Source of the DNA: Closterium sp. Naga37s-1
Taxonomy: Eukaryota; Streptophyta; Zygnematophyceae; Desmidiales; Closteriaceae
Assembly (NCBI GenBank): GCA_947471745.1
Contig: CANJKZ010000977.1
Coordinates: forward strand, 1,964,501-2,028,500
Length of the DNA stretch: 64,000 nucleotides
Direction of reading: 5' to 3'
Position numbers and translations under genes: made by a program
The notes under the pieces: generated by a model
Databases searched by the model: none
Told to the model about the DNA's origin: nothing
The model's input: only the letters and a program-made list of their open reading frames with translations
Part shown: one piece after another, positions 1 through 10,922 of the stretch
Layout of the letters: every line of letters begins with the position of its first letter
How positions within the stretch are numbered: position 1 is the first letter of the stretch

Positions 1-55
1 GCATGGGAGAATTCGGGGAAAGAGAAGGGATGAGAAACAGCGGGAAGTGGACGGG

Positions 56-57
<2 letters not shown>

Positions 58-83
<26 letters not shown>
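58..83. repeat. Poly-G tract (26 G)
   Basis: An uninterrupted run of 26 G lies inside a purine-rich stretch (about 1-170). It is a simple repeat. The exact length is unreliable in any assembly. Confidence 0.9.
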
Positions 84-86
<3 letters not shown>

Positions 87-517
87 GGAGAGGAGAGGGA
101 GAAAGAGAGGAGAGGGGAAGGGGAGGGGATGGAGAGGCGAAGGGGACGGGGGAGGTGAAGAGGGAGGAATTTACAGACTTTTCTCTGTAATATCGTTGAA
201 GTTGTTGTTGTTTTTTATTTATTTGTTTGTTTGTTATTTTTATGTTTCTCGTAAAAGTTGGAAACTTTCTAGCAAGCGTTCTCAATTTCGTCTGCATCAT
301 TTTTTGCGGTATTGTCTCGTCATCATCCAGTGGACGAGAGCAAGGGGTCGAGCGAGTAGTATGGGAAGAAAAAGCGCATGCACTAGTAACGAACAAGGAG
401 GGAGTAAGGAGGGGAAGGAGCGAGAAGAAAAGCAGGGGGCGCGGAAGGAGAGCAAGGAGGGAACGGGAGCGAGACATGGAGAATATAACGTTCCCATTAC
501 GGTAGGAGCGAGACATT

Positions 518-1431
518 TTATAAGGGTCGCTGCGTGGCGAGAGAGGGGAAGAGAAGGGAAATAGGAAGGAGGAGGGAACCGAGAAGGGGAGAGGATGGCT
601 TGGAGACGGTAGTAGAAGTAACCAGCTTTGGCATACCTGGTGCCGCGATTTCGCCAAAGGATTCCGATTTTTTCGCCCACTCGCGAACGCGATTCAACAG
701 ATCGCCCAAGGAATGTTTCCTCTTGCCGCTCGTCACCAGCTCGTCGTCCGTTGCGATGGTTACAATCCTCCACGAAATCGGCATGCTGTTTCGCCCAGAT
801 CCCTGCAGTCGCAAGGGCATCGCCAATAGAGGAAAAACGTCGTACGCGTCGCCAGGTTCGCGCGCCTGGGACCCAATCTCCAGCGCCTCCAGCGGAACGT
901 TGTCGCACGCCGTTAAGAGCGAGTCTGCGAGCTCGTTAACCCGCGACTCGTCCTTGCGGCCGTCCGAACCGCCAGATTCCGAATCACCACTGGTGATGGC
1001 ATCATTCGCATCCCAAAGGGAAAACATCGACATGGATCGCGACGCGAGCACGCACGTCTGCGGCAGAATGCCCAGATTCCACGGCGAATCCGATAGGAGC
1101 GCCGCCGCCGCCGTCGACGATGATTGAGACGGCGATGCAAGCGACGACGTCTCCGAGTCGCTAGTATCGGTCTTCACTTTAATACGCTTGCCGTCTAGGC
1201 CCAATACGAGCACCTTCCGCTTCTCCAGCAGGAGGGGGTCATCGCGGCGCCGAAGCTTTTGGCTCGCGGGCCCGCGATCGGCGGAGGGGGATTTGGCGGC
1301 GCGGCAGACGAAGGAGAAGGTGCAGGCTGGGAAGGGGGGACCGGGGTGGCGCGGGGAGGAGAAGGAGTCGGCGGAAGAAGGCGGAGGCGGAATGAGGAGG
1401 ATGTCGTGCCAGATGGAGGACACGTGGCCGG
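518..1431 (-). CDS. Hypothetical protein, probable single exon (partial)
   Basis: A 300-codon open frame on the minus strand has no convincing ATG at its 5' end: the first codon after the upstream stop region is GTG at 1423. A possible splice acceptor (CTAAG, AG at 1432-1433) lies just before it, so this is probably an internal or last exon with its first exon above 1440. The product has a Pro/Ser-rich start, a short basic-hydrophobic patch (KVLVLGLDGKRIKVK), a Ser/Asp-rich acidic middle and no transmembrane segment. The middle does not look like low-complexity noise, which is why I keep it. I do not recognise a family. The last 25 residues, to the stop at 518, may be read-through of an intron or UTR. 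Confidence 0.35.
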
Positions 1432-1441
1432 CTTAGATTAG

Positions 1442-2984
1442 CGGGAGAATGCTCGTGGACGATCCGACGCCCCGAACTGGCGGCATGATGATGTTGTAAC
1501 TACTACGAGTAGTAGTAGTTATAGTGAGGCAGAGTGAACTACTCGTGTGATGCGAGGATGATGAGGCAGAAATGGTAAGGCGTCTAGCAAAGCTGAGCGA
1601 GATTATATGATGAATAACGAGGCTTCGACCCGGCTTCAGATTCTGAGGCCTCTGAGAATGAGAAATAGTCATCGACGCGTCGATCGTTGGTTGAATGACA
1701 CATTCCTTCCGAGTCGGCGGTCGTAACGTCGCGACGAGCAATGGTCCCTCCGACTCGGACTCGAAAACGCTGTAGGTAAGAAAAACGACGAATTCTACCC
1801 GACGTCGAATTCTAGTACCGCTATTCGTCTCCTATTCCGTGCACCGCCAAAGCAACGCTCGCTCATCCCTCCTAGATTAGCCATGTAGAAAATCAGCCAA
1901 TCAAAACTCTCCAATATAGTCGCGTATGATTGCATTCCGAAGCACTGCTTACCATTCAAGCGTGAGCCTTCAAGCTGAACGCCTACTTACCCCTAATACC
2001 TGACCTAGACACAATACTACAAAATCTCAATGCTGAGATATACACTCGAACTTACGACGTAAGTACACCACCGCATCCATACTCGTCAGCGATTTGAGTA
2101 ACAACTGACCTACTAGTCCACCCAATACATAAGACTAAGTTGCCCCTGCATGGGTTTGGGTTCGGGCATCCATCAAGCCCTTTTTACTACGTGGTGACAG
2201 TTCGAAACAATAGTGTACCTGCTTGGAATGCAATTGAGCAGCTCGTGTGAGAATACTAAGGCTACAGTGTTAGCGAGTTGTATTGATGGTCCTAAATACT
2301 GTTGCGAGAATCCAGGTTCTATGGAGGATACATGCTGCGATGCGTCAGACCAATTCAATACACAACACTAATGACTGGGAAGGCGACTCGTAATTTCCCG
2401 CCGAGTTGAGTTGAGAGGTCTGGTTTGTGAGTGGAGGCTTTGTAGAAATTCATGAGGTACGGGAAGAAGGGCAGCTTCGGAAACATGGGGATTTCGTAAG
2501 GGCGTGAAACAGCTCTATTCAAGACTCTGTTCGAGACTTGAATGTTCCACTACAACATCCTGTAACGTTCCAAATTCGTTTTCTACCGTATATTACCCAT
2601 GTTTGACTCATGGAACACAAATGTACCAATTGTTTATACAGCGCCGAGGCAGATGAGAAGTCGGCACGGCAACTGATCCAGTTCACCGAGTCTGATCCGA
2701 AGCAGCCAAAGTGATCTCCACGCCAACCAAGCAGGCCCCTCCATTCGTTTTCGTTCGTGGTGCATGCCACCAATCCTTCTTCACTGCAGATGATATTCGC
2801 TGAAGTCTTCGGGACCAGCAGTAGACGAACTCAGCTCTTCTGCGTGTGACAGTTAAAAACGATTATCTATGTGAGACAAGTTTCTACAGCATTTGGCATC
2901 GAACTGCTGTTTGTTTGTTTCTACGAAACGGTTAGAAAGGGGTAAAATGGGCACCCTGACAGACAATGACACTCGTTTTCAACG
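1442..2984. other. Intergenic, nothing recognised
   Basis: About 1.5 kb of moderately AT-rich DNA. Open frames are under 105 codons on both strands and resemble no family I know. No repeat structure was seen. Confidence 0.6.
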
Positions 2985-2994
2985 CAACATACAA

Positions 2995-3298
2995 GGGAAA
3001 TTATACGCGCAGTCACAATTATGGCCGTATTATCACGTTTGGTCACGGGGTTATCACGGACAGTCACAGTACAGTACTTCGCTATCACGCATGATCAAAG
3101 CGCTATCACGCTTGATCACTCCTCGCCCCGCAGGGTTATCACGTTTGGTCACTCGTTGAAACGCCCGCCAAAAAGTCGAAACTCTCAAATCTACTGTACA
3201 GATTCGGGTACTTTTATCTCGCGCGCTTTTTGTCTGTAGTGAAAAACGTGATGTGACTGTCGAAATATAATCGGTCCTTGTTAGGGACCGATGCAGTT
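2995..3298 (+). repeat. Left terminal inverted repeat of the MULE
   Basis: This is the reverse complement of 3878-4180. It contains at least five spaced TTATCACG-type motifs (about 3030-3150), alternating with GGTCAC/GATCAC. Its inner end is a small hairpin, TCGGTCC-TTGTTA-GGGACCGA, near 3271-3291. Confidence 0.9.
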
Positions 3299-3877
3299 TA
3301 ATGCAGAGTCCGCAAACTATTGTCTGCAGCTATTATTAAAAATAAATAAACTATACTAATTTGTTGCAAAAGTACCAAAGAAAACCATCAATTCTAAGAA
3401 ACATCATATCTTATCAATCGATTGTGCGCCTGACACTGAACTTGTTTTTAGCTTGTTAGCAGTGTAGTGAATGAAGTGAACGCCAATAATAAAACTATTC
3501 GGAAGAACGGACATACCGTATGTCGAACTACCACAACACAATGTGTTAGACAGTATCAAACTATACAGGTTACAGTTATCAATTATTCACATCGGCATAA
3601 GCTTATATTACAAGATGCAATTACACTAAACATGTCCATCATAAATGGGTTTGATTAATTCTAAATAGTTAAATTACACATATCAACCAACGCAATTACG
3701 TGTCGTATATGCATTTCCCCGCCTGTAACGTTCAACGGTTTTCCATCTAATATAAGTCAATTGTATGGGTTTCCCACCAGCTAAAGCTATTGTCACTGTG
3801 CTAAACATAATTACAATGCTCTCACTGTTTTATGGATGAAATGCACACCATAAACTAATTATATAATCGAAACTGCT

Positions 3878-4180
3878 ACTGCATCGGTCCCTAACAAGGA
3901 CCGAGTATATTTCGACAGTCACATCACGTTTTTCACTGCAGACAAAACGCGCGCGAGATAGAAGTACCCGAATCTGTACAGTAGATTTGAGAGTTTCGAC
4001 TTTTTGGCGGGCGTTTCAACGAGTGACCAAACGTGATAACCCTGCGGGGCGAGGAGTGATCAAGCGTGATAGCGCTGTGATCATGTGTGATGGCGAAGTA
4101 CTGTACTGTGACTGTCCGTGATAACCCCGTGACCAAACGTGATAATACGGCCATAATTGTGACTGCGCGTATAATTTCCC
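3878..4180 (-). repeat. Right terminal inverted repeat of the MULE
   Basis: Mirror image of the left arm, ending ...AATTTCCC at 4180 immediately before the 10-bp target duplication at 4181-4190. Confidence 0.9.
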
Positions 4181-4388
4181 CAACATACAATGTACCCCCA
4201 AAATCCGCTCCACTCCACGTACGGATACATTCTAAATCATGATCCAAGGGCAAATGATACTGATACACCGGATACCCCCATGCGCGAGATCACTTTGGTG
4301 GACACTTCCTCCAACCCTTTTCCTGCTGCTCTATACTTCGTCACGAGGGTCATCAGCGGAATATCAAAAGTGTCAATTTGTAGAGTAG

Positions 4389-4741
4389 TGTTACGAGTGC
4401 AATTGAACGAGCGAGTGAGAATTGCACTATCGAAGCAATCAATACAGTTGAGCGAAAAGCATGAGCGAAGTTATAGAGCGAAGCTAGCGTGGTAACGGTA
4501 ATGCGGGAAATTGGGGTGCGCTACGGGCCTAGCGCCGAGGTTGGGAATTGTCGAGGCGGAGGTCCGGAGCGCGGGTTACCAACCGAACCGTGAGGTTGGG
4601 TCGCATCGTGAACAGTGGCGGGAGTCGTGGTCGAGGCGAATGTCACGAGCGGGTAACGTTGACGGATGGGTGCCGACGGCGGGAACGGACATGTACGCGG
4701 TAAGCAGGGACGCGAAGTAAGGAAAAGGAAATTTCCTTACA
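4389..4741 (-). repeat. Gypsy 3' LTR
   Basis: 353 bp, plus-strand ends TGTTACGAG and TTCCTTACA. It is the downstream LTR for the minus-strand element and is preceded by the polypurine tract at 4743-4762. The target duplication AGTAG is at 4384-4388. Confidence 0.95.
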
Positions 4742-4742
4742 C

Positions 4743-4762
4743 TATCCCCCCCCCAAGGAGGC
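4743..4762 (-). promoter_or_regulatory. Gypsy polypurine tract
   Basis: On the minus strand a purine run ending in GGGGGGGGGATAG lies directly upstream of the 3' LTR. This is the position of the plus-strand primer in LTR retrotransposons. Confidence 0.8.
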
Positions 4763-4767
4763 CCCTC

Positions 4768-7700
4768 TTACGAGAGTGCGTGTACATCTCGAAAGTTTCG
4801 GCTACGCAGATACTCAGTCAAGACAGGGTTATTCTCAATTCTATCCAGGGGAACCCAATTGTCTTCGGTTGGCGTGCGGTCTTTCCAGCGGATTAGAAAT
4901 TCGATCCTGCGGGCTCCCCGTGGGTCACGTACTCGGTGGCTCAGTATTTTTTCGGGCGTGATGGTTGGCTCTGTCGGTGGTCGTGTCATGCTGGCGGGGC
5001 GGTTTCGAGGCAGTTGGCTGGTAGATGGCACGTATGGGCGAAGCAGGCTGACGTGGAATGACTGGCTGACGTACCAGTCAGCAGGGAGGAGGAGATGGGC
5101 GGTGACGGGTGTGATCATGTGGCTGATGCGAAATGGCCCGCAATATCGGGGGCGGAGTTGTGGGGTGATGGGCAGGCGGAGGTTTTGAGTGTCGAGTAAA
5201 ACTAGGTCGTCGGGCTGGTAAGTGACAGGTCGGCGGTGGCGGTCTGCGTTGCGTTTAGCGATGATGCTTGATTTTTTTATTGCTTCTGCTGCTCGGGTCC
5301 GTGCTGCTTGCAGTATTTCTGCGAACTGTTGCGCGCGTGGGACTGGGTTGTCGGGATTCGGGGTCATGGGTACTGTGGGGTCTTGTCCGTAGTTCAGGTA
5401 AAATGGTGACTGTTGGGTCGTGGCAGATGGCGAGTTGTTGTACGCGAATTCGATGAGTGGCAGTTGCTGTTCCCGCATGGTCGGGTCGTCGCACGTGGCC
5501 CGGATGAGCTATTCCATGGTCTGATTTGTCCGTTCTGTCTGTCCGTCGGTTTCAGGGTGGTATGATGAACTGAACTGTAGTCGCGTGCCGAACTGCTGCC
5601 ACAAGTTCTGCCAGAAGTTGCTGGTGAATTTCGTGTCGCGGTCGCTGATGATCGCTGCTGGTATCCCGTGTAACCGAACGATGGTGGCGATGAAGAGGCG
5701 AGCTGTTTCTTCGGCTGTGGTTGATTTCTTGCATGCTGCGAAATGTGCCATTTTCGTCAACCGATCGACGACGACCAGGATCGCGTCGTTCCCACTTGAT
5801 CCAGCCGGTAACCCCGTGACGAAGTCCATCGTCACCTGCTGCCAAGCACGCTCTAGGGGTGGTATCGGCTGCAACTGTCATGCCGGTCGTTGTCGTGACG
5901 ACTTCATGAGCTGGCAGGTGGGACACGATGCCACGTGTCGTTGCACGTCGGTCAGCATCTCGGGCCAGTAGTAATACCGCTGCAGCTGCTGCCGTGTTTT
6001 CTCGACCCCGAAATGTCCTGAGGTAACCCCGTCGTGTGCCTCCTGTAGTAACAGCTCCCTTAGTAAAGTGTAGCCCGGTACCCAGATGCGCTCGGTGCCG
6101 GCTTTTACGTAATAAAATCCTTTTGCTGCTGCGAACTGCTGCGAGTTTCCTCCTGTGAAGAACGGGTCTGTCTGGTATCCGTGGGTAAATAGGCCTGTCA
6201 GCAGTGGGCTAGTATGGGCAAGTAGTATCGCGTGGAGTTGGGCAGTAGGGCGGGTCAGTGCGTCGGCAATGATTGATGCTCCCTTTTTATAGGTGACTGT
6301 GTAGTGGAAGTTTGACTCGAGAAAATCGAGCCAGCGGATCTGTCGTGGGTTGAGGTGGGGCTGTGCGCGAAGGTACTGTAGGGATTGGTGGTCTGTCCGT
6401 ACTGTCACGTCTGCGCCAGTTAAGTAACAGCGCCAGACTTTGAACGCATGCACGATCGCGAGCATCGTGTATCAGGTATTTTTTTTTGGGCGGATGCAGC
6501 TTTCGTGACTCGTATGCGATGGGCTGTAGGCCGTTGCCGAAATCCTGTAGCAGTACGGCTCCAATAGCGATGTCGCTTGCGTCTGTTACTACTTCGAAGG
6601 GGCGGTGTGGGTCAGCGATGCGCAGTACGGGCGGTGAACAGAGAACAGTTTTCAGGGCAGAGAAGGCAGCATGCTCTTTCTCCCCCCACGTAAAAGCGAC
6701 CCCCTTCCGCAGCAGATCCGTCAGTGGGGCTGTTAACCTCGCCATGTCGGGGACGAACCGACGCACGTAATTAACGAACCCTAAAAAAACTCTGCAGCTC
6801 CGTGATATTTGTCGGGGGGTGCCACGCCTGTACCGTGTCCAGCTTCTTTGGGTCGATTTCAACCCCAGCCTCCGAAATAACGTGTCCTAAAAGTTCTAAC
6901 CTGTCCTGAAAAAACTCGCACTTGGAACCCTTGGTCAGTAACCGGTGCTCGTCTAAAACCTTAAAAACTGCTTCCAGATCTGCTAAGTGCTGCTGCTTAT
7001 CGCGACTGTAGACTAGGATGTCGTCGAGGTAAACTATCACGCATTTATCTAAGAGTGGTCTGAACGCCTCGTTCATGGTCATCTGGAATGTTGCCGGTGC
7101 GTTGGTCAGCCCGAAAGGCATTACGGTGTACTCGAATGACCCGTACATAGTCCTAAATGTTGTTTTGGCGCAGTCTGATGGTTCGACCCGGATCTGGTGG
7201 TAACCTCCCCGTAAATCAAATTTCGAAAAGACCCGTGCTGTTCGCAGTTGATCTATCAGTTCGTCGGCGCGGGGAATGGGGTATCGCGACTTGGCTGTAA
7301 CCCTGTTCAGTGCTCTGTAGTCGATGCACATTCGGAAACCTCCGTCCTTTTTCGGTGTGAACAGTATCGGTGCGGCGAACGGTGATGAACTCGGTCGGAT
7401 GAATTTCTTTTCCAGTAGGTAATCTAACTGCTTCCTTAGTTTGTCGAGCTCGGGCTGTGTCAGTCTGAACTGCCGCTGTACGGTTGGCTGTGCCCAGGGT
7501 TCTAACTCTATCCGGTGGTCGTGTGCTCGCTGAGGTGGCAGTCCCTCCGGTAAGTCGTCTGGAAAAATCCCCGAGTACCGTTTCAATAGCTCCTGCAGTT
7601 CGGGCGGTACCGCTGTCAGCAGTTTCTGAAAATCGCTCGGCTGCTCTGCTTCTCCTACCAATGCTATATCCACTGCGTACACGTCAGCTCCAGCGGCGAC

Positions 7701-8087
7701 TGCCCGTTTCATTGTGATAGCATTGACGTGGACCGTTGAAGACTCAGGCGACTGCCAGCGAGGTAGCTCAACCCAGTTACCGCTACTTCGCACAGTGCAG
7801 CTACCTGTCGTCCAGTCGATTCGTGGGTTATATCGTCGCAGCCAATCACGTCCCAGTAAAATGTCGTGCCCATCCAATGTCGTCGCGAGCATTTCCTGTG
7901 TAAACCCAAATTTCCCCATGCAGCGGACCTTTACTCTCTCCACCTTCTCCCGTATGGCCAGTGGCGTTCCGTCCACTAAGCGTGCGTCTAACTCCGGTAA
8001 ACACCGACTAAGTGCCAATTGCAGCTTCCGGGCGGTCGCGGTATTAACTAAACTGTGACTTGCTCCTCCGTCTATAAAAATCTTCAC
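4768..8087 (-). pseudogene. pol: Gypsy Pol: protease, RT, RNase H, integrase, chromodomain (broken)
   Basis: Pol is in a different frame from gag. The domains in order are: aspartic protease (FIDGGASHS, about 8082); reverse transcriptase with VYLDDILVYS (about 7030); RNase H (VVTDASDIAIGAVL); integrase zinc region (H-H-C-C, HDGVTSGHFGVEK ... CPTC), DDE core (MDFVTG, ISDRDTKF, HPETDGQTER); and a C-terminal chromodomain (about 4780-4960, EFLIRWKDRTPTEDNWVP), which marks a chromovirus. Lesions: a 7-T run near 6783-6789 where six Ts keep frame; a deletion of about 8 bp near 6465; TGA at 5878-5880 where Gly is expected; TAG at 5509-5511 where Gln is expected. Protease and most of RT are intact. 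Confidence 0.92.
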
Positions 8088-8248
8088 AGCTGCTCCCTGT
8101 ATTTTCCCGTGGATCAGTACTGGGCGATCCGTCGCTGTACCCTCCTTATTCGTCCGAGCCCGATCGATAGCATGAATCGGTACTGTGACTCGGTGAGGGT
8201 CGGTGTGGTTGGGCGAGCAGGCAGTCTCGTCAGTAGTTGGCCTGATTC

Positions 8249-9427
8249 CTACTGACTGCTGGCGTTTCCCTGCCTTGGAGACTCCCTCCCTTGCTCTACT
8301 CCGCGGCGCCTCAGCTCCTCTGGGAATTCACTCTTGCGATGGCCCGGCCTATTGCAAGCAAAGCAGCGCCCCTTAAACGGCGCGGCAGCTGCATTTGTCG
8401 CAACGGCATGTACAGTGGCGTGCTCGATCGGTCCCCGAGGGCGATGTCCGTAATAGGACCCTGGTCTCGGACGGCGTAAGAAATCGATTTTCTCGGCGAG
8501 CGCGAGAATCTCGTTGAAATTCGAGAGTCCGCGTAGCATGATTTCGTGCGAGATGTCCGGCTTCAGCCCTCCAACGTAACGGTCCACCCGCTCCGCTTCG
8601 TGCATGTAGCCGACTTGCTCGCATAATGCGAGAAAACCACTCGTATAGTCTTGAACCGACCCGAGCTGCCGCCAAGTACGCAGTCTCTGACGCGCCGAAA
8701 TAGAAGCCGCGATCGGCTCGAAGCGCGCCCGAAGCCCTGCGCACCACGCATCCCACGTGCTGTATTGGGCTGTTTCGGAGAACGAACTCCAGGTGACGGC
8801 TGGACCCGTGGGCCCTTCCTCTTGCGACGGTGGCTCGTAGGCGCGTGGCGACGTCACGATGACTCGCCACCAGTCCATGGCGGGGCCCCTCAGCAGCGAA
8901 ACAGCGTAGCGAATCTTCGCTGCGTCCGACTCGATGTAATTCGCGTCGAAGAAGACGTTCATCGTGAAGACCCACGATTGAACCGTCGGACCTCCACGTT
9001 GGCTCGGATCGAAACAGGGCGGGCGCTGCGGCTTGAGTGGCATTGGTGCCATGATGTCGTGGCTGCCACTTGTTGCTGCAAACTCCACGTGCCGACGAGC
9101 TTCGCGAGGCCCACGCGGGCTTGGCGCGGCCCGATTTCTCTCCATGCCAGGCATCGATTGAGCGGCGCCATCACTGGCTGCGCCTGAGCGCTGTCCTACG
9201 CTGTCGTTTTGCGTCGGTGTGCCTGATGAGATGACGATCGGTTCTTCTGATTGCGCAGGTGCATTTGCGGGTACTTGTGATGGTGCTGGCGCATTCACCG
9301 TTGATTGCTAGCGGGCGGAGTCACGTTCCGCCGTGAGTGTCGCGATTTCGAGCGCCGAGTCTTCGAGTTGGCGCACAAGACAGTCGAGTTGCTCCTGCGT
9401 TAATGTCGCAAGAGTAATTTCGGCCAT
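8249..9427 (-). pseudogene. gag: Gypsy Gag, with one in-frame UAG and a damaged zinc knuckle
   Basis: The first ATG in frame is at 9427 (protein start MAEITLATLTQEQ). The frame runs 39 codons to a TAG at 9308-9310, then continues open in the same frame for 352 more codons to 8249. The second part contains a typical retrotransposon capsid region (SWVFTMNVFFDANY, later LCEQVGYMHEAERVDRYVGGL) and near its end a CCHC-like knuckle CFACNRPGHRKSEF, in which the last Cys is replaced by Phe (TTC for TGC). Gag would form the virus-like particle and bind element RNA; loss of the fourth zinc ligand should weaken RNA binding. The stop is followed by CAA TCA, discussed in the findings. Confidence 0.85.
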
Positions 9428-9590
9428 GGCGGGGGTGTCGGGCAAGCTCAGCGAGAGCCTCTGTCGTGGCCGTGCGTGCTTACGAGAGAGCACTTCGAGC
9501 GGCGGTGCTTGTTCGCTGAGAGACGTCTACCCCCCCCAAAAATTGAGATAATGGGGAAGCGAAGGTGTCTGCGCGGTCCGAGAGGAGATC

Positions 9591-9608
9591 GTAGGCTCTG
9601 AATACCAA
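9591..9608 (-). promoter_or_regulatory. Gypsy primer-binding site (initiator tRNA-Met like)
   Basis: Right after the 5' LTR the minus strand reads CT then TGGTATTCAGAGCC. The usual plant initiator-Met site is TGGTATCAGAGC, so this site has one extra T after TGGTAT. Assignment to tRNA-iMet is by similarity only. Confidence 0.7.
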
Positions 9609-9609
9609 G

Positions 9610-9962
9610 TGTTACGAGTGCAATTGAACGAGCGAGTGAGAATTGCACTATCGAAGCAATCAATACAGTTGAGCGAAAAGCATGAGCGAAGTTATATAGC
9701 GAAGCTAGCGTGGTAACGGTAATGCGGGAAATTGGGGTGCGCTACGAGCCTAGCGCCGAGGTTGGGAATTGTCGAGGCGGAGGTCCGGAGCGCGGGTTAC
9801 CAACCGAACCGTGAGGTTGGGTCGCATCGTGAACAGTGGCGGGAGTCGTGGTCGAGGCGAATGTCGCGAGCGGGTAATGTTCACGGATGGGTGCCGACGG
9901 CGGGAACGGGCATGTACGCGGTAAGCAGGGACGCGAAGTAAGGAAAAGGAAATTTCCTTACA
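9610..9962 (-). repeat. Gypsy 5' LTR
   Basis: 353 bp, nearly identical to 4389-4741 (six substitutions counted by eye). It is the upstream LTR in element orientation, followed (minus strand) by the primer-binding site at about 9591-9609. The target duplication AGTAG is at 9963-9967. Confidence 0.95.
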
Positions 9963-9967
9963 AGTAG

Positions 9968-10577
9968 TCAGGTAAACCAGCCCCGTGCAAGTTTTGGGTA
10001 TATTTCCAACGTTGGGCCATTGACCAAACGTCGAGATACATACTCGTTACAATAAGGTTGCGGCACTTCCGGTGCCATTCAAGCAAGGAATTGCTTGTAC
10101 ACATTCTCATTACAATTCCCCCACGTTTTAGGGTGCCAACTTGCAAATTTGAATACTCCATTTTGCTTGCATTTGCGGAGTTCGCCACAGGCAAAATGAG
10201 AATTTAAATCTACCACGAAGTTAAGTTTCCATAATATCTGGGATTCGGTGGTTCACTTCTATTGGTGTTTTCGCAATTGTATATGTCATTATCTGGAACC
10301 TTGTAGATCCGGCCGTCGCACCTATAGCATTCAATATTTTCGTTATTTTGAATGATGTGGAATTGCCCAAGCCATCGCGCAAATGGGTAGGGGAAACTCA
10401 ATGGGACCACCAAATTTACGAGATATGGTTTGGGCATCATGTGTGCACGCCATGCTGGTTCCGATGGGTTCAATGCCTTTGCATGTCTTTTTTATTATCG
10501 ACATCGCAACCCAACCAACTCGGCATGTTAAGTCATAGTAGTCAAGTGGCTTATGACATGAGCAGTTATTACAGCCA
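9968..10577. other. Spacer between the gypsy and copia insertions
   Basis: About 610 bp between the two target duplications with no credible coding frame. Its right end is continuous with 17918 onward, across the copia insertion. Confidence 0.6.
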
Positions 10578-10582
10578 TTGTG

Positions 10583-10711
10583 TGATAAGAAACAAGGAAT
10601 GAATGAACTATGAATGAATTGGGTACAAGTGCTAACCCTAATTGGGTTGTACCCCTTATGGGTTACCCCACTATAGCCTACACAATATGCATGAGCTATA
10701 ATATTCTGACA
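10583..10711 (-). repeat. Copia 3' LTR (129 bp)
   Basis: Starts TGATAAGAAACAAGG and ends ATATTCTGACA on the plus strand; identical to 17784-17912. Target duplication TTGTG is at 10578-10582. The minus-strand purine tract ATGGGGGTG directly precedes it (10712-10720). Confidence 0.95.
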
Positions 10712-10922
10712 CACCCCCATAGGCAAAGTGGGGGAGAACAAGGGGTCACAAGACCAGTCAGGCAAAGTAAAGCAAAGCAAGCTCAGGGTGGATCACAAAG
10801 TCACCACACATTCCGAGCACAAGTTCAAGGCCACAAGGCCAGTTCACATGCAGGAGTACATATATATATAAAGGCTAGACAAGCAAGAGCAGGTATATAT
10901 ATATGTAACAGCACAAGCAAGG

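Larger units (their letters stand above)
2995..4180. mobile_element. Non-autonomous Mutator-like element (MULE/MITE), 1186 bp
   Basis: Two inverted arms of about 303 bp (2995-3298 and 3878-4180) start with GGGAAATTATACGCGCAG and flank an AT-rich core of about 580 bp with no frame longer than 63 codons. Directly outside the arms is a perfect 10-bp direct repeat, CAACATACAA (2985-2994 and 4181-4190), which is the target-site duplication. Long terminal inverted repeats plus a 9-11 bp duplication are the signature of the Mutator superfamily. There is no transposase, so the element would have to be mobilised in trans. The arms carry internal repeats of a TATCACG...GGTCAC motif. The arms differ at only a few positions by eye, so the insertion is fairly recent. 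Confidence 0.9.
4389..9962 (-). mobile_element. Ty3/gypsy (chromovirus-type) LTR retrotransposon, 5574 bp
   Basis: Complete element in minus orientation. LTRs are 4389-4741 and 9610-9962 (353 bp each, TG...CA on the plus strand) and differ at 6 positions by eye (1.7%). The target duplication AGTAG is perfect (4384-4388 and 9963-9967). The internal order on the minus strand is primer-binding site, gag, protease, reverse transcriptase, RNase H, integrase and chromodomain, which is the Ty3/gypsy order. The coding region is damaged by two frameshifts and three in-frame stops, so this copy could not make a full Gag-Pol unless the stop in gag is leaky and the pol lesions are recent or sequencing errors. 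Confidence 0.95.
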
